A stretch of DNA of 64,000 nt. Source: JANOSH01 sp031415695 (GTDB lineage Bacteria > Actinomycetota > Acidimicrobiia > Acidimicrobiales > Ilumatobacteraceae). The notes under the pieces were generated by a model that saw only the letters and a program-made list of their open reading frames with translations, had not been told where the DNA came from and made no database searches. Of the stretch, positions 1-8,532 are shown one piece after another (the stretch's first letter is position 1; each line of letters starts with the position of its first letter). The stretch lies in the NCBI GenBank assembly GCA_031415695.1, contig JANOSH010000020.1, positions 124,001-188,000 of the forward strand, written 5' to 3'. Both the position numbers and the translations under genes were made by a program.

Positions 1-1098
1 TGCCATGGGTACAGCCGCAAAGTCGATCTCACTCTTGGAGGTGCGCAAATACATTACAGCGCGCTGTTCAATCAGCCGTTCGGCATGAACGGCGGACACT
101 GCCCGCGCTACCGCAACGCCAAGCGCCGCTTCGCTGCTGCGGGTGAAGTCTGGGGGTTGCGCCGATGGGTCCAGGAGAGAAGGCAGGCGGGCGAGAATCG
201 GATCAATCAGATACAACTTCGACTGGGAACCCACAACACGCCGGCCATCGTCGTCCGCTTGGTGGCACCAGATTGCCCCGAAGGCGGCAACAAGCCGATC
301 GAGGCTGGCCACGCATGCGCTCGCGGGTCAGGTGAAGAGCGTCAGCCGTCGCCGCGACGGACAGCGGGCTGCCCGAACGTCGATGTATCGCCTCAAGCAA
401 CAGACTGACCGAGTCACTGAGTTCTCCAGGCGCAACATCAGTTGACAGCCACGCTTGAAAGTCCTGGGCAAATACCGAGCTGATGTCACCGTGGCGGTGC
501 GTCTCTGAGACCGCCTGAGGGAAGCCCCCCGAGTCGAGATAGGCCCGCCATGCGAGATCCAAATCATCGACCGAGGCCGACAACCTTTCGATTATGTCCC
601 GTACTGACTCGGCCTGCAGTTGATCCGGCGAGACCGGCGCAGGGAGAACAGCTTCGAACCCGGATGAAGCCAACACGTCGGCGAAGGTCATCGGCAACAA
701 CGTACGAAACGGCTCGGCCGTTCGTGTCCGCCCCGCTCCGACCGCACGAACGGCCTCCTCGAAACCCGATGCCGATGACCTCGTTAGCACCACACCATCG
801 TCGGTCATAGCCGTGTTGTCACGGAGTTCCTTTATTAGCTGCTCCCACCCGGCCACAGAAGTGATTTCATCGACCAACCAAAGCCGCTGGCTCGACGCAG
901 CGGCAAGTGTTAATGCCCGACCGATTGCGAACGCCCGCCGTAAATCCTGAGTACGCATGCCATCGGCCGAGATATAGATGAGGCGGTTCGGGCCCTCGGC
1001 ATTGCAGGGTCTCCGCCTGCGGCCGCGGCACGCCACCACGGATTGCGTTCTCGCAGGAAGGATCGCAGCTCGTCGTCTCGCAGTACGAATGCATCGTA
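1..1098 (-). pseudogene. Decayed AAA ATPase (DUF4143-type), internal deletion plus frameshift, runs off left edge
   Basis: Read leftward, three reading frames together spell one ATPase of the family that begins 'DDELRSFLRERNPWWR'. That N-terminus is read from about 1098 to 1020. The next recognisable block (NRLIYISADG..., with the Walker B-like stretch LWLVDEITSV and the sensor region RDNTAMTDDGVVLT) lies in another frame directly after it, so the P-loop region, roughly 60-70 residues, is missing. Near 309-317 the frame slips again: the open frame ends in junk at 203, while another frame continues with family-like sequence (FGAIWCHQADDDGRRV, KLYLIDPILARL, FTRSSEAALGVA) to position 1. Without Walker A it cannot be an active ATPase. 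The assignment rests on remembered family architecture. A sequencing indel could explain the 3' slip but not the missing P-loop. Confidence 0.75.
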
Positions 1099-1118
1099 CT
1101 ACACCAAAGATGGGGTGG

Positions 1119-1181
1119 TTTTAGTGTAAATACACCCTAAACAAGGGGGGCATTTAGTGTACGGATACACTAAATGCTCCC
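1119..1181. promoter_or_regulatory. Palindromic TAGTGTA half-site cluster (operator or terminator)
   Basis: A perfect 11-bp inverted repeat, CATTTAGTGTA / TACACTAAATG (1151-1161 and 1166-1176, 4-bp spacer), is extended by G-rich and C-rich flanks. A second, weaker site, GTGTA-AA-TACAC, lies at about 1124-1135. Both are between the 3' end of the lipBA gene and the start of the decayed ATPase on the same strand. Repeated half-sites with different spacers suggest a repressor operator. The G/C-extended stem followed by TTGTTT in the leftward direction could equally end lipBA transcription. Confidence 0.5.
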
Positions 1182-1238
1182 CGACACGTGATCTGTCGTA
1201 ACCGTCACCATCCCAATCCCCAGACCGCTCACCGGCCG

Positions 1239-2876
1239 TCAGCTTAGCGACAGAGCGTCAGCAGCTTGGCGAGCGTGGTAACTCGACCGTGTAAGCGGGC
1301 TCGACTCGACATGCCCAATTCCGAGACTCTCGCCGATTCGCTTGTAGTCGACGAACGTGGCGGGTTCGACCCATCGTGCCACAGGCAGGTGGTGGGTCGT
1401 AGGCCGTAAATACTGGCCGATGGTGACAATATCGACGCCGATCGAGGCCAGGTCGGCGAGGCAACCAAAGACCTCGGCGTCGGTCTCACCGAGGCCGACG
1501 ATGAGGCCGCTCTTCACGGTGCCACCTGCCCGTTTCGCCCGGGCCAAGGCCGCCATGCTTCGGCCGTACCCGGCGGACGGTCGCACGGCGCGTTGCAACC
1601 TTGCCACCGTTTCGATGTTGTGGTTATAGACGTCGGGATGCGAGGCGAGAACGACGTCGATGGCCGACGCGTTGCCTTTGAAGTCCGAAACCAGTGCCTC
1701 GATGGCAGTGGTTGGATTGCGTTGTCGAATTGCCTCGATGGTCGCGGCCACAGCCTGCGCGCCGCCATCGGCAAGATCGTCTCGGGCCACCATCGTGATC
1801 ACAGCATGTCGCAGCCCTAGTTGCGCAACAGCCTCGGCTACCCGGGTCGGCTCGGCCGCATCGGGAGCCAACGGTTTCGAGGTATCCACAAGGCAGAAAC
1901 CGCACGCCCGAGTGCAGCGCTCACCCAGGATCATGAAGGTTGCTGTGCCGTCGGACCAGCACTCCGACAGGTTCGGGCAGCCAGCTTCCTCGCAGACCGT
2001 GACAAGGCCGAGGCTGCGTACGGTGCGCTTGAGTTCGAGCACGCTGGCGTCAAGCCGTAAGGGTGCTCGCATCCACTCGGGTTTGCGAGACTGGATCGAC
2101 AGACCTTCGGAGACGCCCGCACGCGCAAGCCGTGCAACGGCGCGAGTTCCGGGACCCTTGCCCTGGCTGAACAGGCTGAGGTCGTCGGCCGATTTCCGCC
2201 ACGCCACGTCGGCCCGATCGACTACGCCATCGCCCCACCGCTCGGCAGCTAGCGGTATCAGAACGTCGCACACGTCCTTGAGGGAAACGTCGATACCTTC
2301 CTCGGCCAGGGATGTAACGCCAAACTGACCGAGCCCGCACGCAACGATGTAGTCGCGCATGTAGCTGAGGTCGGGGGCAACGTTGATGGCGAAGCCATGC
2401 ATCGTGCGGTTGCGACTGACCTTTACTCCGATGGCACAGACTTTTCGGGGTGCCGACGAGTTCGGTGCGACCCAAACTCCCGGATACCCCACCAGCCGAC
2501 CGACATCGGTGAGACCGAGCTTGGTGAGCGTGTCGATGATGAGCTGCTCGACGACACACACATAGGCCACCATGTCGGCCATACCCGACGTGCCGCCATA
2601 TTTCGATGCCACGGTGACTATTGGGTAGCCGACGAGCTGACCAGGTCCGTGGTAGGTGACATCGCCACCGCGTGACACGCGGACAAGTTCGGCACCGACC
2701 GACGCCGGATCGACAAGGACATTGCGGACGAGGTCGGCCGATGGTCCGTGTGTGAACACATGGTCGTGCTCGACTAGCAAGAGATGCTGCTCGCGGCCAA
2801 GCTCGAAGAGGCCGACCTGCAGATCGAGCGCCTCGCGGTAAGGGACCCTTCCGAGCCATCGTGCCCGCAACGGCAT
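1239..2876 (-). CDS. Fused octanoyltransferase-lipoyl synthase (LipB-LipA)
   Basis: This is one continuous 545-residue frame carrying both steps of lipoate assembly. Residues 1-215 are LipB: the RGGDVTYHGPGQ block at 69-80, the catalytic-lysine region around K152 (GVKVSR) and the acyl-thioester Cys at C180. Residues about 270-545 are LipA: auxiliary-cluster cysteines C295, C300 and C306, the radical-SAM CxxxCxxC at C321/C325/C328, and the C-terminal RSSY (530-533) whose serine completes the auxiliary cluster. All catalytic residues expected of both enzymes are present. A linker of about 50 residues separates the domains. The start abuts the stop of the upstream E2 gene with no gap, so the enzyme that lipoylates E2 is translated directly after it. 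Normally these are two genes. Confidence 0.93.
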   Translation of the reverse strand: MPLRARWLGRVPYREALDLQVGLFELGREQHLLLVEHDHVFTHGPSADLVRNVLVDPASVGAELVRVSRGGDVTYHGPGQLVGYPIVTVASKYGGTSGMADMVAYVCVVEQLIIDTLTKLGLTDVGRLVGYPGVWVAPNSSAPRKVCAIGVKVSRNRTMHGFAINVAPDLSYMRDYIVACGLGQFGVTSLAEEGIDVSLKDVCDVLIPLAAERWGDGVVDRADVAWRKSADDLSLFSQGKGPGTRAVARLARAGVSEGLSIQSRKPEWMRAPLRLDASVLELKRTVRSLGLVTVCEEAGCPNLSECWSDGTATFMILGERCTRACGFCLVDTSKPLAPDAAEPTRVAEAVAQLGLRHAVITMVARDDLADGGAQAVAATIEAIRQRNPTTAIEALVSDFKGNASAIDVVLASHPDVYNHNIETVARLQRAVRPSAGYGRSMAALARAKRAGGTVKSGLIVGLGETDAEVFGCLADLASIGVDIVTIGQYLRPTTHHLPVARWVEPATFVDYKRIGESLGIGHVESSPLTRSSYHARQAADALSLS

Positions 2877-4292
2877 CTAGACCTCGGCACTCCAGTCGCG
2901 GGTTTCCAAAATATCTTTAACCTTCACCAAGAAACCGGCCGCGTACGCGCCGTCGAAGGCTCGATGGTCCCAGCTCATGGCGAGGTTTCCAACCGAGTGG
3001 ATAGCGATTGACTCGCCACCACCGGGCAGGTCGACAACGACCGGGCGACGCTTGATGGCATCGGTGGAGATGATTGCCACCTGAGGCTGGTTGATGATTG
3101 CGGCCGTGAGAACTGAACCGGCCGAACCGTTGTTCGAGATGGTGAAGGTTCCACCACTGATCTCGTCGGGCGTGACCTTACGAGCGCGAGCTCGGCTGGC
3201 AAGGTCGTAGATCTCTCGCGAGATCGCTCGCAGGCGTTTGGTCTCGGCCGCACGAACAACCGGTACGAGCAAACCCTGGTAGTCGAGGTCGACTGCTATG
3301 CCGAGATCGACGTAACGATGAACAACGAGTTGTCCGTCGCTCATGCTGGCGTTCATATGCGGGAACTCGGCAATGGCATCGACAATCGCACGGCTGATGA
3401 ACGGAAGGTACGTGAGGCTGAAGCCCTCGGCCTTCTTCCAGTCGGCCTTGACCTTGTCGCGGGTAAGGTCGACGTTGGCGTAATCGACCTCGACCACGCT
3501 GAAGGCATGGGGCGAGGTGGCAAGCGACATCACCATGTGGTCGCCGGTGAGCTTGCGAATTTTTGGAAGGGCTACGACCTCGTCGCGGCCTGAGGGTGCA
3601 GGGGCATTGACAGGAGCAGCGGCAGCCGGAGGCATGGCGGGGGTGGCTGCAAGCGTAGCGGCCGGCTCGGGCACCGGCGCCGAAGCTTCCTCGAACGGCT
3701 GGGGACTGTCGACTGCTCGGGCACCGGTGCGCTCGATGTGCTCCATGACGTCGGAACGGGTGATACGCCCGCCCGTGCCGGTGCCGACGATGGCATCGAC
3801 CGAAAGCGCATATTCATTAACGAGCTTTCGAACGACAGGCGACAGCAGCCGGCCGGTGTCACCATCGGGTTCGGACGGCTGAACGACGGCAGCGGCGACA
3901 GGCACTGGTTCGGGAACTGGCTCGAACACTGGAGCCGCCGGTGGTGGCGGCGGGGGTGGGGGAATCGAGATGGTCGGTGCAACGCTAGGCGCGCTAGGCG
4001 CCGGGGTCGGCTCGACTGGTACAGGTGCAGCCGCAACCGGCGGTGCCGGGGTAGCTGCGGCGTCGCCTACGACAGCAATTACGCCGCCAACGGGAACGAC
4101 ATCGCCTACCTGTGCGCGGATCTCGAGTAGCACGCCACCCGACGGTGCGGGAACTTCGGTATCGACCTTGTCGGTCGACACCTCGAAGAGCGGCTCGTCG
4201 GCCTTCACGGTTTCGCCCACCTGCTTGAACCACTTTGTGATGGTTCCCTCGGTGACCGTCTCACCAAGTTGGGGCATTGTGATTTCAGCCAT
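2877..4292 (-). CDS. Dihydrolipoamide acyltransferase (E2) of a 2-oxo acid dehydrogenase complex
   Basis: This is the lipoylated core enzyme that moves acyl groups from E1 to CoA. One N-terminal lipoyl domain (residues 1-76) carries the lipoylated lysine in TDKVDTEV (K42). A long Pro/Ala-rich flexible linker including an eight-proline run follows, then a peripheral E3-binding domain (LLSPVVRKLVNEY...) and the catalytic domain ending with the active-site motif DHRAFDG. A Shine-Dalgarno (GGAAGGAG) sits 5-6 nt before the ATG, inside the end of lpdA, and the two genes overlap by 8 nt. Its stop abuts the LipB-LipA fusion. No E1 is in the window, so substrate (pyruvate, 2-oxoglutarate or branched-chain) cannot be decided. 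In actinobacteria a single E2 often serves more than one complex. Confidence 0.93.
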   Translation of the reverse strand: MAEITMPQLGETVTEGTITKWFKQVGETVKADEPLFEVSTDKVDTEVPAPSGGVLLEIRAQVGDVVPVGGVIAVVGDAAATPAPPVAAAPVPVEPTPAPSAPSVAPTISIPPPPPPPPAAPVFEPVPEPVPVAAAVVQPSEPDGDTGRLLSPVVRKLVNEYALSVDAIVGTGTGGRITRSDVMEHIERTGARAVDSPQPFEEASAPVPEPAATLAATPAMPPAAAAPVNAPAPSGRDEVVALPKIRKLTGDHMVMSLATSPHAFSVVEVDYANVDLTRDKVKADWKKAEGFSLTYLPFISRAIVDAIAEFPHMNASMSDGQLVVHRYVDLGIAVDLDYQGLLVPVVRAAETKRLRAISREIYDLASRARARKVTPDEISGGTFTISNNGSAGSVLTAAIINQPQVAIISTDAIKRRPVVVDLPGGGESIAIHSVGNLAMSWDHRAFDGAYAAGFLVKVKDILETRDWSAEV

Positions 4293-5694
4293 GAAGGCTC
4301 CTTCCGGTAAGCGCCAATACCGACTCGCCGAAGAGCTCAGTAAGCGATGGATGCGGCTGGATGAACTCGGCTACTTCGTCGACCGTTGCTTCCCAGTTGA
4401 CGGCCAGATAGCCACCTGACAGCTGCTCGGTCACCCAAGGGCCGACCATATGCACGCCGAGAATTCGGCCTCCGTTTCCATCGGGGCGTTTCTCGGCGAT
4501 GATCTTCACCAACCCGTCGACGTCGCCGATAATAATGGCCCGACTGTTACCTCGGAAATGGTGCTTGCTCACGACGACGTCGAATCCGGCAGCCTTGGCC
4601 GATTCCTCGCTATGCCCGGCGAAGGCCACTTCCGGGTGGCAGTAGATTGCCCAGGGAACCTTGTCGTAGGCGACCGGCATTGGACGTTCGCCGAGCATCT
4701 GCTTGACAACCAGAATTGCCTCGGCGAACGCTACATGAGCAAGCTGAGGTGTAGCGATGAGATCGCCGATGGCCCACACGCCTGGTTCTCCGGTTCGGCA
4801 GAACTCATCGACTTGAACGAACCCGCGATCGGTGACGACGACATCGGTTCCTTGCAAACCAAGAAGATCGGCAAATGGTCGCCGGCCCACCGACACAATG
4901 ACAACGTCGACGTCGAGCCCGTTCCCCTCGCCGAAGTTGACCGCGGTTCCGCCCGTTGCGTTGGGCGTGTGACCCGTGACCGTTACACCGGTGCGAATGT
5001 CGATCTTCTTCTTCTTGAACGACCGCACGACCACATCGGCGGCATCGCTGTCGCACCCGGGAAGGATCTTGGGGAGACCTTCGAGAATCGTGACCGCCGA
5101 GCCGAGATCGGCGAACATGGAGGCAAACTCGCAACCAATTGCCCCGCCGCCTATGACGGCGACCCTGGCTGGCACATAGTTGAGGTCGAGCACTTCGTCG
5201 GACGTCATGATGGGCCCCCCTGGCTCGAAGCCCGGTAGAACCCGAGGAACCGACCCGCCAGCGAGCACCACATTGGTGCCGGTAACCGTGAGGCGTGAAC
5301 CATCGCCCACTGTTATGGCAACTATGTGGTCGGCGACAAGCGAGCCGACGCCGCTAAACACCGTTACATTGCGACCTTTCAGCAGGCCGGCAACACCCTT
5401 GGCCAGCCCGTCGACCACCCGCTGCTTGCGGGCTTGGCTGACCGAAAAATCGACCGTTGGAGCCGACGAGTTGATGCCGAATTCCGCGGCGTGCAGCACA
5501 TGACGATAGGTAGCGGCTGTTTCAAGGAATTCTTTTGCCGGTATGCACCCGCGATGTAGACAGGTTCCGCCGATTTTGTCGGCCTCAATAACAGCTACAT
5601 CGAGCCCCGCCGAAGCACCGTAGAGCGCGGCACCGTACCCGCCCGGGCCACCGCCGATAACGACGAGGTCGAATTTGCCAGTTTCCATGGTCAC
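4285..5694 (-). CDS. lpdA: Dihydrolipoamide dehydrogenase (E3)
   Basis: This flavoprotein reoxidises dihydrolipoamide with NAD+. The FAD-binding motif VVIGGGPGGYG comes first, then the redox-active disulfide GGTCLHRGC (C45, C50), the NAD-binding VAVIGGGAIGCEFA, and the C-terminal HPHPSLTEL that supplies the catalytic His-Glu pair. I place the start at a GTG (5692-5694), because a strong AAGGAGG lies 9 nt upstream. The frame stays open upstream to 5787, but that extension is Arg-rich and unlike the family. An ATG two codons further in (5688) is the alternative. It is the first gene of the lpdA-E2-lipBA operon. Confidence 0.93.
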   Translation of the reverse strand: MTMETGKFDLVVIGGGPGGYGAALYGASAGLDVAVIEADKIGGTCLHRGCIPAKEFLETAATYRHVLHAAEFGINSSAPTVDFSVSQARKQRVVDGLAKGVAGLLKGRNVTVFSGVGSLVADHIVAITVGDGSRLTVTGTNVVLAGGSVPRVLPGFEPGGPIMTSDEVLDLNYVPARVAVIGGGAIGCEFASMFADLGSAVTILEGLPKILPGCDSDAADVVVRSFKKKKIDIRTGVTVTGHTPNATGGTAVNFGEGNGLDVDVVIVSVGRRPFADLLGLQGTDVVVTDRGFVQVDEFCRTGEPGVWAIGDLIATPQLAHVAFAEAILVVKQMLGERPMPVAYDKVPWAIYCHPEVAFAGHSEESAKAAGFDVVVSKHHFRGNSRAIIIGDVDGLVKIIAEKRPDGNGGRILGVHMVGPWVTEQLSGGYLAVNWEATVDEVAEFIQPHPSLTELFGESVLALTGRSLHG

Positions 5695-5703
5695 CGCGAC
5701 GTG

Positions 5704-5710
5704 CCTCCTT
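5704..5710 (-). promoter_or_regulatory. Shine-Dalgarno fixing the lpdA start
   Basis: On the minus strand this reads AAGGAGG, 9 nt before a GTG. It argues for the short lpdA N-terminus over the 31-codon longer reading. Confidence 0.7.
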
Positions 5711-5808
5711 GAACCTTTGCCACGGTGAAGGTTAGCCGCCGACGGTCCCACACGCGTTGGCCGTGTGGTGGTGGAACGCACACGCAAACTTCGACATAGC
5801 CTTGAGCC

Positions 5809-7656
5809 ATGAAATCTTGGTTGCGCCTTGTCGGTGGTGGTCTGATTCTCACTGCGACGACCGTTGGCGCTCCGACTCTGGCTGCCGCCCAGGCCGACAA
5901 GGATTTCTCGCTTCCATCACTCACAACCGCCGCCACCATTAATGCCGACGGTTCGATGGACGTCCTAGAACAGATCACATACCGCTTCTCGGGAGGACCA
6001 TTCAGCCACGGCTACCGAACGTTCCAGCCGGCATGGCTCGACAAGATCCTGGGCTTCGAGGCACGCGACGGCGAGCAACATCTGCCCGTCGTGGCTCCAG
6101 CGTTGGCACGTCGACCGAACGCCTGGCAGTTCGACTTCGACCAGCCCGGCAGCGGCACCCGTACATTCACCCTGAAGTACACGGTGCTGGGTGCGGTCGC
6201 CGTCGGACCCGACGTCGCCGAATTGTATTGGCAGTTTGCTGGAGATGACCACCCGGGTATCGGTGCGGTGCAGGTTCGGGTGCGGCTTCCGGGCTCATTC
6301 GCTGTGGCCCAACCCGATACTCCCGAGACCGACACCACCGTTGTGCGCGCATGGGGACATGGACCGCGCGACGGTCAAGTTCAGCCTAGTCCGGACGCAG
6401 TGGATCTACGGGCCACAGAGCTCAACGCTCGAACATTCTTCGAGGGCCGCATCGTCATTCCTCGCGCCGGCTTTACCGTGGCGCCGATGGGCGCGCCGCG
6501 CCTTTCCACCATCTTGGCCGAGGAACTTGCATTTCAAGGAAAAACTCAGGCGGATGCCGACAAGGGAGCGTTCGGGCGCCGGTTAAGCTCGTTCCTGGCC
6601 CCGATTGCGTCGCTCGGCTCGCTCGGTGCATTGTTTGCTCTGTGGCGACGAAAGGGTAAGGAATACGAGCCATCGTTCCCGATGAGCGATTACTGGCGTG
6701 AACCGTTAACCGAGCCACCCGCAATCATCGCTGCTGCACAGAAGTGGGGTGCGACCGATGGGTCGGCGTTGGCTGGAACACTGGTTGATCTTGCCCAACG
6801 CGGCTATCTCACGATCGAAGAGCAACGGACTGAACGATTCGGACCGGATACAACCGTGCATGTCTTTCACTCCACCCAGCCTCGTGGACGCCCGGGCTTT
6901 CCCCTTGCAACTCCGCTCGAATCGTGGGAGCACGACCTGCTTGCACGAGTGTTTCGGGGTCAGCCAACTGCAACGAGCGACCAGTTCACCCAGGACGCCC
7001 GGGACAACCGCTCTGAGGCCACAACATGGTGGACCTCATGGAAGGCTGCAGTCGTCGGTGCGTATGAACAGCGTCAGTTGGCCGAGCGCGACCGACCAAT
7101 TGTCGGCTTCGTGACTAGCGCCATCGTCGTTGGGCTCGTTGGGCTCGGATTTCTCCTGCGGACCATCTCCAAGGACTACCAGGGCCGGCCATCGCCCTGG
7201 CCATGGCTCTGTTTCGGTGCTGCGGCCGCCACCATCGCATCAATCGGGCTGCTTCGGCGGCGCACGCAACGGGGCGCGGATCTCATGGCCAAAGCCAACG
7301 GGCTTCGCAAGTTCCTGAAGGACTTCTCCAGCCTCGACGAGGCGCCAATTGCGTCGTTAGCTGTCTGGGAGCGGTTTCTCGTCGATGCCGTTACGCTTGG
7401 TGTGGCGGCCGATCTGACGCGCGGCTTGGCGATGAAACTGCCTCAGATCGCCAACGATCCGGGTTTCGCCGGGTGGTACGTTCCGTTACCGGGGAGCGAC
7501 CTTGGCAGCTCCATGACTCGGTTCCCGACGCAGTGGGGCAGCGAGGCAGAAACAGCCATGAAGCCTGAGTCGTCAAGCTCGTCGTCGGGATCAGGCGGAG
7601 GATTTTCCGGCGGAGGTGGCGGAGGTGGCGGAGGCGGAGGCTTCGGCGCTGACTGA
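5809..7656 (+). CDS. DUF2207 family membrane protein
   Basis: A 615-residue exported membrane protein of unknown function. An N-terminal signal segment is followed by the extracytoplasmic DUF2207 beta-rich region, with the typical opening INADGSMDVLEQITYRFSG. Hydrophobic helices lie near residues 262-280 and 425-475. A cytoplasmic-looking region between them includes the usual LVDLAQRGYLTIEE block. The protein ends in a glycine-rich tail (GGGFSGGGGGGGGGGG), which is characteristic of the family. It is divergent from lpdA and apparently monocistronic. Confidence 0.85.
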   Translation: MKSWLRLVGGGLILTATTVGAPTLAAAQADKDFSLPSLTTAATINADGSMDVLEQITYRFSGGPFSHGYRTFQPAWLDKILGFEARDGEQHLPVVAPALARRPNAWQFDFDQPGSGTRTFTLKYTVLGAVAVGPDVAELYWQFAGDDHPGIGAVQVRVRLPGSFAVAQPDTPETDTTVVRAWGHGPRDGQVQPSPDAVDLRATELNARTFFEGRIVIPRAGFTVAPMGAPRLSTILAEELAFQGKTQADADKGAFGRRLSSFLAPIASLGSLGALFALWRRKGKEYEPSFPMSDYWREPLTEPPAIIAAAQKWGATDGSALAGTLVDLAQRGYLTIEEQRTERFGPDTTVHVFHSTQPRGRPGFPLATPLESWEHDLLARVFRGQPTATSDQFTQDARDNRSEATTWWTSWKAAVVGAYEQRQLAERDRPIVGFVTSAIVVGLVGLGFLLRTISKDYQGRPSPWPWLCFGAAAATIASIGLLRRRTQRGADLMAKANGLRKFLKDFSSLDEAPIASLAVWERFLVDAVTLGVAADLTRGLAMKLPQIANDPGFAGWYVPLPGSDLGSSMTRFPTQWGSEAETAMKPESSSSSSGSGGGFSGGGGGGGGGGGFGAD

Positions 7657-7669
7657 CACGCCGACCCAC

Positions 7670-7716
7670 TGGCTTCACTCGTTCAGCCTCCACCCCTTGG
7701 CTTCACTCGTTCAGCC
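7670..7716. repeat. 19-bp direct repeat at the nudC 3' end
   Basis: TGGCTTCACTCGTTCAGCC occurs at 7670-7688 and again at 7698-7716, a 28-bp period. The right copy is the last codons and stop of nudC (minus strand). The left copy lies just past it, so the end of nudC has been partly duplicated in tandem. Confidence 0.85.
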
Positions 7717-8467
7717 AACGATCGATCAGCTTGCGAGCAATGGAGATTCCGGGAGGTATAGCGGGAAGGTTGTCACGCGAGTACCAGCCTGCGTCGAGGA
7801 TCTCGGTGGGGTCGCACACAATGTCGCCGCCCGCATAGTCGGCTTCGAAGCCGAGCATGAGGCTATTGGGGAACGGCCACGGCTGACTGGACACATATCG
7901 GATATTCGTGACGGCGATGCCAACTTCCTCGCCAACTTCGCGCGCCACACACTGCTCCAAGGTTTCGCCGGGCTCAACGAATCCCGCCAGTGCGGAATAC
8001 ATCGGCGCACGAAAGTTGACACCACGGGCGAGTAATGCCTCGTCGCCGCGCCGGACAAGGGTGATTATGGCGGGTGACAAGCGCGGGTATGCCTGGAGCA
8101 AGCATGCGGGGCATTTCATGGAACGGTCCATGCCGTGGTGCTCGGTGGGCGTACCGCATCGTCCACAGAACCGGTGGGTGCGGGCCCATTCGACGATCTG
8201 TACGGCTCGACCAGCGATGCACCATTCGGGTTCCGACAGCCGCCCGAACAGCGAGAACAGATCGAGTTCGGCACCATCGGACTCGGTGTTGTCGCCATCG
8301 GCGGCCCAGCACCCTGCGCCATCGAGCACGCCCAGGAAGTGGTGGCCATCGGTATCACCGGGTTCGTCGGTCACGAGAACTTTGCCGCTACGTACGACGA
8401 ACCAACGGGCGGCTGTGGGCGACAGCTCAGTCGGCGCAAAAGTGAGAGGCACAAAGAAGGAAGCCAT
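7703..8467 (-). CDS. nudC: NADH pyrophosphatase (Nudix), NudC type
   Basis: It hydrolyses NAD(H) to NMN(H) and AMP, and family members can decap NAD-RNA. A four-cysteine zinc ribbon (FCGRCG ... KCPACLL) precedes the Nudix box GFVEPGETLEQCVAREVGEEVGI, which has every canonical residue of GX5EX7REUXEEXGU. The NADH-specific SQPWPFPNS motif follows. Length 254 is normal. It is convergent with the DUF2207 gene and divergent from the thiolase. Confidence 0.95.
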   Translation of the reverse strand: MASFFVPLTFAPTELSPTAARWFVVRSGKVLVTDEPGDTDGHHFLGVLDGAGCWAADGDNTESDGAELDLFSLFGRLSEPEWCIAGRAVQIVEWARTHRFCGRCGTPTEHHGMDRSMKCPACLLQAYPRLSPAIITLVRRGDEALLARGVNFRAPMYSALAGFVEPGETLEQCVAREVGEEVGIAVTNIRYVSSQPWPFPNSLMLGFEADYAGGDIVCDPTEILDAGWYSRDNLPAIPPGISIARKLIDRWLNE

Positions 8468-8532
8468 GGCGGCACGCTACCCGGCTGGTCCGCGACACGA
8501 TGAGACGAGGATGCACCTTCTACGCTGCAGCT

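Noticed and set aside
2050..2859. Long minus-strand frame of about 270 codons inside lipBA
   Set aside because: Shadow frame with Arg/Ser/Pro-rich composition and no motifs; the lipBA frame has all catalytic residues.
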